From Streptomyces lincolnensis (GTDB lineage Bacteria > Actinomycetota > Actinomycetes > Streptomycetales > Streptomycetaceae): a stretch of DNA of 64,000 nucleotides. The notes beneath the pieces were generated by a model that worked only from the letters and a program-made list of their open reading frames with translations, made no database searches and was not told the origin of the DNA. Location: contig NZ_CP016438.1 of the NCBI RefSeq assembly GCF_001685355.1, forward strand, positions 6,324,001-6,388,000, written 5' to 3'. Of the stretch, positions 61,417-64,000 are shown one piece after another (the stretch's first letter is position 1; each line of letters starts with the position of its first letter). Position numbers and translations under genes: made by a program.

Positions 61417-62486
61417 CCGCGCGCCCGGCGCGCCATCTCGTGCAGCACCTCGGAGGTGGGCACGGGCGCCTGCCGGATGCCGGTCAGCTTCTGGTTGAGG
61501 TATTCGGCGTGGGCCGCCGTGGCCCGGGTGAACTCGGCGGCCGAGCCCTGCGGCCGGAACCCGTGCCGGACGGCCAGCTCACGCAGGCCCGGGTCGGTGC
61601 TCAGCAGTTCGCCGAGAGCGCGGCCGTCGTCCGTCAGCGGTACGACCGTGTGGTCGCTGTTGGCGGTGGTGTCCGGGTAGAGGACGACGAGGTCGTCGAC
61701 GCTCTTCTGCTCGGAGAGCAGCGCGGCGACCTGGGACTCGTAGACCAGGACCAGGGGATTGCCGGCGCCGCTGACGAAGTCCCGGAAGGTCGCGTCCGTG
61801 CTGGACTGCTGGGCGCCCTGGACGGTGACCAGCTTGCGCATCAGGGGCGCGGTGCGGTCGACGTCGGCGTCACTCGCGGCCACCTTGCCGCCGGCGGCGA
61901 CGTAGGAGGCGGCGGCGAGATAGAGGGCGCCGGAGTTGGAGGACTCCGGGTCGGTGCTGGCGAGATAGAGGGTGCCGGTCAACTCCCCGTACTTGTCCGC
62001 CCCCGTGAGCTGCTGCCAGGTCCGGTCCTCGGCGGCGGCGTCGAGGTAGGCGGCCATCTTCAGGGTGCCGCGGTGCTTCTCCAGCGCCGCGAGCCCGTTC
62101 GCGGCCAGTACCTCGGCGGCGCCCCGGTGGGCCACGACGACGAGCGGCGAGTAGAAGGGCACCGGCAGCGGCTGCCGGGCCTTGTACTTCGCGGCCAGCT
62201 CGTCGGCCGGTGCCTGACTGGACGGGAAGGCGAGGTCGTACCCCTTGAGGTCCAGCCCTTCCATGGCCCAGGACCCGGAGGTCTCGGCCTTCACGGTGTA
62301 GCCCTTGGTGGCCAGGGCCTTCACCACATCCGGATCGCCGAAGAACTCCGCCTTCTCCGATCCGATCACCGCACGCACGGTCTTCGTTGCCGTGCCCGTG
62401 TCCCCGTTGTCCCGGCCCGCCGCGACGGCTACCACCACGCCACCGATCAGCAGAACCGCGAGGACGATTCCCACGATTCGTCTCAC
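61413..62486 (-). CDS. Membrane-anchored solute-binding-protein-like protein, first gene of the TelA/vWA operon
   Basis: 357 residues: a short N-terminal membrane anchor (VRRIVGIVLAVLLIGGVVVA) without a lipobox, then a type 2 binding-protein-like domain (AVIGSEKAEFFGDPDVVKALATKG; GYDLAFPSSQAPADELA). It is related in form to the binding domain of the vWA lipoprotein two genes on. No transporter permease adjoins, so it likely senses or presents a ligand rather than importing it. GTG 62486 is chosen; the ribosome site lies in a palindrome GGGAGGAACCTCCC, which may lower translation. Confidence 0.82.
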   Translation of the reverse strand: MRRIVGIVLAVLLIGGVVVAVAAGRDNGDTGTATKTVRAVIGSEKAEFFGDPDVVKALATKGYTVKAETSGSWAMEGLDLKGYDLAFPSSQAPADELAAKYKARQPLPVPFYSPLVVVAHRGAAEVLAANGLAALEKHRGTLKMAAYLDAAAEDRTWQQLTGADKYGELTGTLYLASTDPESSNSGALYLAAASYVAAGGKVAASDADVDRTAPLMRKLVTVQGAQQSSTDATFRDFVSGAGNPLVLVYESQVAALLSEQKSVDDLVVLYPDTTANSDHTVVPLTDDGRALGELLSTDPGLRELAVRHGFRPQGSAAEFTRATAAHAEYLNQKLTGIRQAPVPTSEVLHEMARRARG

Positions 62487-62579
62487 ACAGGGGAGGTTCC
62501 TCCCGGAACCCAACATTCCCCACTGAGAAGGATGAACGGGCGGTGACATACCGGCCCCGGCACTGCAACGGCCCCGATA

Positions 62580-62617
62580 GGGGCGCGGGGAACTGCGCGA
62601 TCAGCCACAACGGACCC
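62580..62617 (+). repeat. Streptomyces intergenic repeat, short subtype
   Basis: The core GGGGCGCGGGGAACTGCGCG followed by ATCAGCCACAACGG lies between two genes on the minus strand. It is the same core as the copy inside the permease gene at 17186-17217. Confidence 0.75.
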
Positions 62618-62665
62618 GCACCCGCAAGACGGCACAGCGCCCTACGGCGATTAGGCGCCCCCGGC

Positions 62666-63070
62666 TCAAGCCAACGCAGCGCTCCGCGCAGCGGAATGCG
62701 CATCCATACGCTCGGCGGCCAGGATCGCCACCGCCGTGTCGGCACGCGACGCGGCGACCACCAGCGCCCGCCCCGCGAGAGCATGCGCCCGCTCGTGCAG
62801 CGCCGCACTGTCACCCGTGCCGGAGGCGACCGCGCGGACCGGCGTACCGCCGCCCCGCAAGCGCGTCACCTGCTCGGCGAGCCGCTCGGCGGCGGCGTCG
62901 AGGTCCTCGGCCGGCTGGAGCGAGCGCAGCGCGTCCGTGACGGCGAGCAGTGCGGAGAGGTGGCCCGCGAGCTGGATGTCCAGCTCTTCCTCGCGGGAGC
63001 GGTGGGGGAAGTCGGAGGGGGTGCCGGCCATCGTGCTGTGGACCGACTTGGTGCGGATCGGCTCGTACAT
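62666..63070 (-). CDS. Small helical protein of unknown function
   Basis: 134 residues, cytosolic and helical (HLSALLAVTDALRSLQPAEDLDAAAERLAEQV in part), with no membrane segment and no motif I know. The last 40 residues are Ala-rich. ATG 63070 follows GGAGG at about eight bases. A palindrome upstream (63108-63122) suggests regulation. Confidence 0.78.
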   Translation of the reverse strand: MYEPIRTKSVHSTMAGTPSDFPHRSREEELDIQLAGHLSALLAVTDALRSLQPAEDLDAAAERLAEQVTRLRGGGTPVRAVASGTGDSAALHERAHALAGRALVVAASRADTAVAILAAERMDAHSAARSAALA

Positions 63071-63107
63071 GGGATGGCCTCCTGTGCAGTCAGGAAGCCA
63101 TCTTAGC

Positions 63108-63122
63108 TTAGATTCCGTCTAA
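63108..63122 (-). promoter_or_regulatory. Operator-like palindrome upstream of the 62666-63070 gene
   Basis: TTAGATTCCGTCTAA has perfect 5-bp arms. On the minus strand it directly precedes a -10-like TAAGAT (63105-63100), filling the spacer position of a promoter; the -35 box is weak. Confidence 0.4.
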
Positions 63123-63143
63123 AGTTGAGCGGAGCCAAAAGAT

Positions 63144-64000
63144 CTACGGCTGTCCGTAACCGTCCAGGAAGTTCCCGATCCGGGTGATCGCCGACCGCAG
63201 ATCCCGGGCCGTCGGCAGGGTCACCACCCGGAAGTGGTCCGGCTCGGGCCAGTTGAAGCCACTGCCCTGGACGACCATGATCTTCTCCTGCCGGAGCAGG
63301 TCCAGGACCATCTGCCGGTCGTCCTTGATCTTGAAGACCTTCGGATCGAGGCGCGGGAAGAGATACAGCGCCCCCTTCGGCTTCACACAGCTCACGCCCG
63401 GGATCTGGGTCAGCAGGTCGTAGGCCACGTCCCGCTGCTCCCGCAGCCGTCCGCCCGGCAGGACGAGGTCGTTGATGGTCTGCCGTCCGCTGAGCGCGGC
63501 CACCACCCCGTGCTGGCCCGGCATGTTCGCGCACAGACGCATGTTCGCCAGGATCGTCAGACCCTCGATGTAGGAGTCGGCGTGCGCGCGCGGACCGGAG
63601 ATCGCCATCCAGCCGACCCGGTAACCGGCGACGCGGTACGCCTTGGACATGCCGTTGAAGGTGAGGGTCAGCAGGTCCGGGGCGACCTTGGCGGTCGGTG
63701 TGTGCGTGGCCTCGTCGTAGAGGATCTTGTCGTAGATCTCGTCGGAGCAGACGAGCAGGTTGTGCCGGCGCGCGATGTCGGTGAGGCCCCGCAGCATCGC
63801 CTCGTCGTACACGGCCCCCGTCGGGTTGTTGGGGTTGATGATGACGAGCGCCTTGGTGCGGTCGGTGACCTTGCGCTCGATGTCGGCGAGGTCGGGCATC
63901 CAGTCGGACTGCTCGTCGCAGCGGTAGTGGACGGCGGTGCCGCCGGACAGCGAGACGGCCGCGGTCCACAGCGGGTAGTCGGGGGCCGGTACGAGGACCT
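63144..64000 (-). CDS. Class I/II PLP aminotransferase, alanine aminotransferase-like (5' end outside window)
   Basis: The C-terminal 285 residues of a fold-type I aminotransferase. The PLP lysine is in FNGMSKAYRVAGYRVGW, the Asn and Tyr contacts are in INPNNPTGAVY and SDEIYDKILYD, and the substrate Arg is near the end (HFRVVTLP). The sequence type matches AlaA-like alanine aminotransferases, which exchange pyruvate/alanine with 2-oxoglutarate/glutamate. The start codon lies beyond base 64000. Confidence 0.93.
   Translation of the reverse strand, partial: VLVPAPDYPLWTAAVSLSGGTAVHYRCDEQSDWMPDLADIERKVTDRTKALVIINPNNPTGAVYDEAMLRGLTDIARRHNLLVCSDEIYDKILYDEATHTPTAKVAPDLLTLTFNGMSKAYRVAGYRVGWMAISGPRAHADSYIEGLTILANMRLCANMPGQHGVVAALSGRQTINDLVLPGGRLREQRDVAYDLLTQIPGVSCVKPKGALYLFPRLDPKVFKIKDDRQMVLDLLRQEKIMVVQGSGFNWPEPDHFRVVTLPTARDLRSAITRIGNFLDGYGQP

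Overview
The window is chromosomal DNA of a high-GC actinomycete, almost certainly a Streptomyces. Third codon positions are nearly all G/C. Mycothiol amidase (mca), a LAxTG surface protein, a DmdR/IdeR-type iron box and several copies of a Streptomyces-type intergenic repeat are present. From memory, the order hutH ... msrA - cystathionine gamma-synthase - threonine dehydratase - greA - mca ... pckG matches the conserved core of the S. coelicolor chromosome (about SCO4930 to SCO4985); this was not checked by alignment. No tRNA, rRNA, CRISPR array, insertion sequence or prophage was seen, and no gap between genes exceeds 300 bases.

Layout. 1-9 kb: end of an enoyl-CoA hydratase, a GAF-GGDEF protein, hutH, a lipoprotein, a sortase-type surface protein, an L,D-transpeptidase and a FtsX/MacB-type ABC pair. 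9-16 kb: a large secreted subtilase, a monooxygenase-globin fusion, an XRE regulator divergent from a zinc alcohol dehydrogenase, and a luciferase-like flavoprotein. 16-20 kb: an iron-regulated siderophore importer (binding protein and two permeases, no ATPase) divergent from a VOC protein. 20-28 kb: secreted DUF5829 and DUF4394 proteins, a Tat-type lipoprotein carbonic anhydrase, a putative PD-(D/E)XK protein, a PucR regulator, an AI-2E family permease and an MMP-like metalloprotease with a seven-repeat tail. 28-40 kb: mostly housekeeping genes (msrA, cystathionine gamma-synthase, threonine dehydratase, greA, mca) with an SigE-like sigma factor, a MarR regulator and a DrrAB-type exporter.

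39-53 kb: a Fic protein behind nested inverted repeats, a STAND NTPase with TPRs, a DUF255 protein, and a four-gene translationally coupled operon of three glycosyltransferases and a secreted radical-copper oxidase, probably making and oxidising a surface glycan. 53-64 kb: MFS exporter with TetR regulator, hemolysin III family protein, GTP-dependent PEP carboxykinase, a four-gene operon (binding-protein-like protein, TelA-like protein, binding protein-vWA lipoprotein, membrane coiled-coil protein), a small conserved protein and a truncated aminotransferase.

The least described items are the TelA/vWA operon, the MMP-like protease with seven repeats and no signal peptide, and the glycan operon whose copper oxidase carries an Excalibur-like tail. 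Several promoters have notable architecture: three direct repeats at 11-bp spacing before the FtsX gene, palindromes inside promoter spacers, and -10 boxes that imply leaderless mRNAs.
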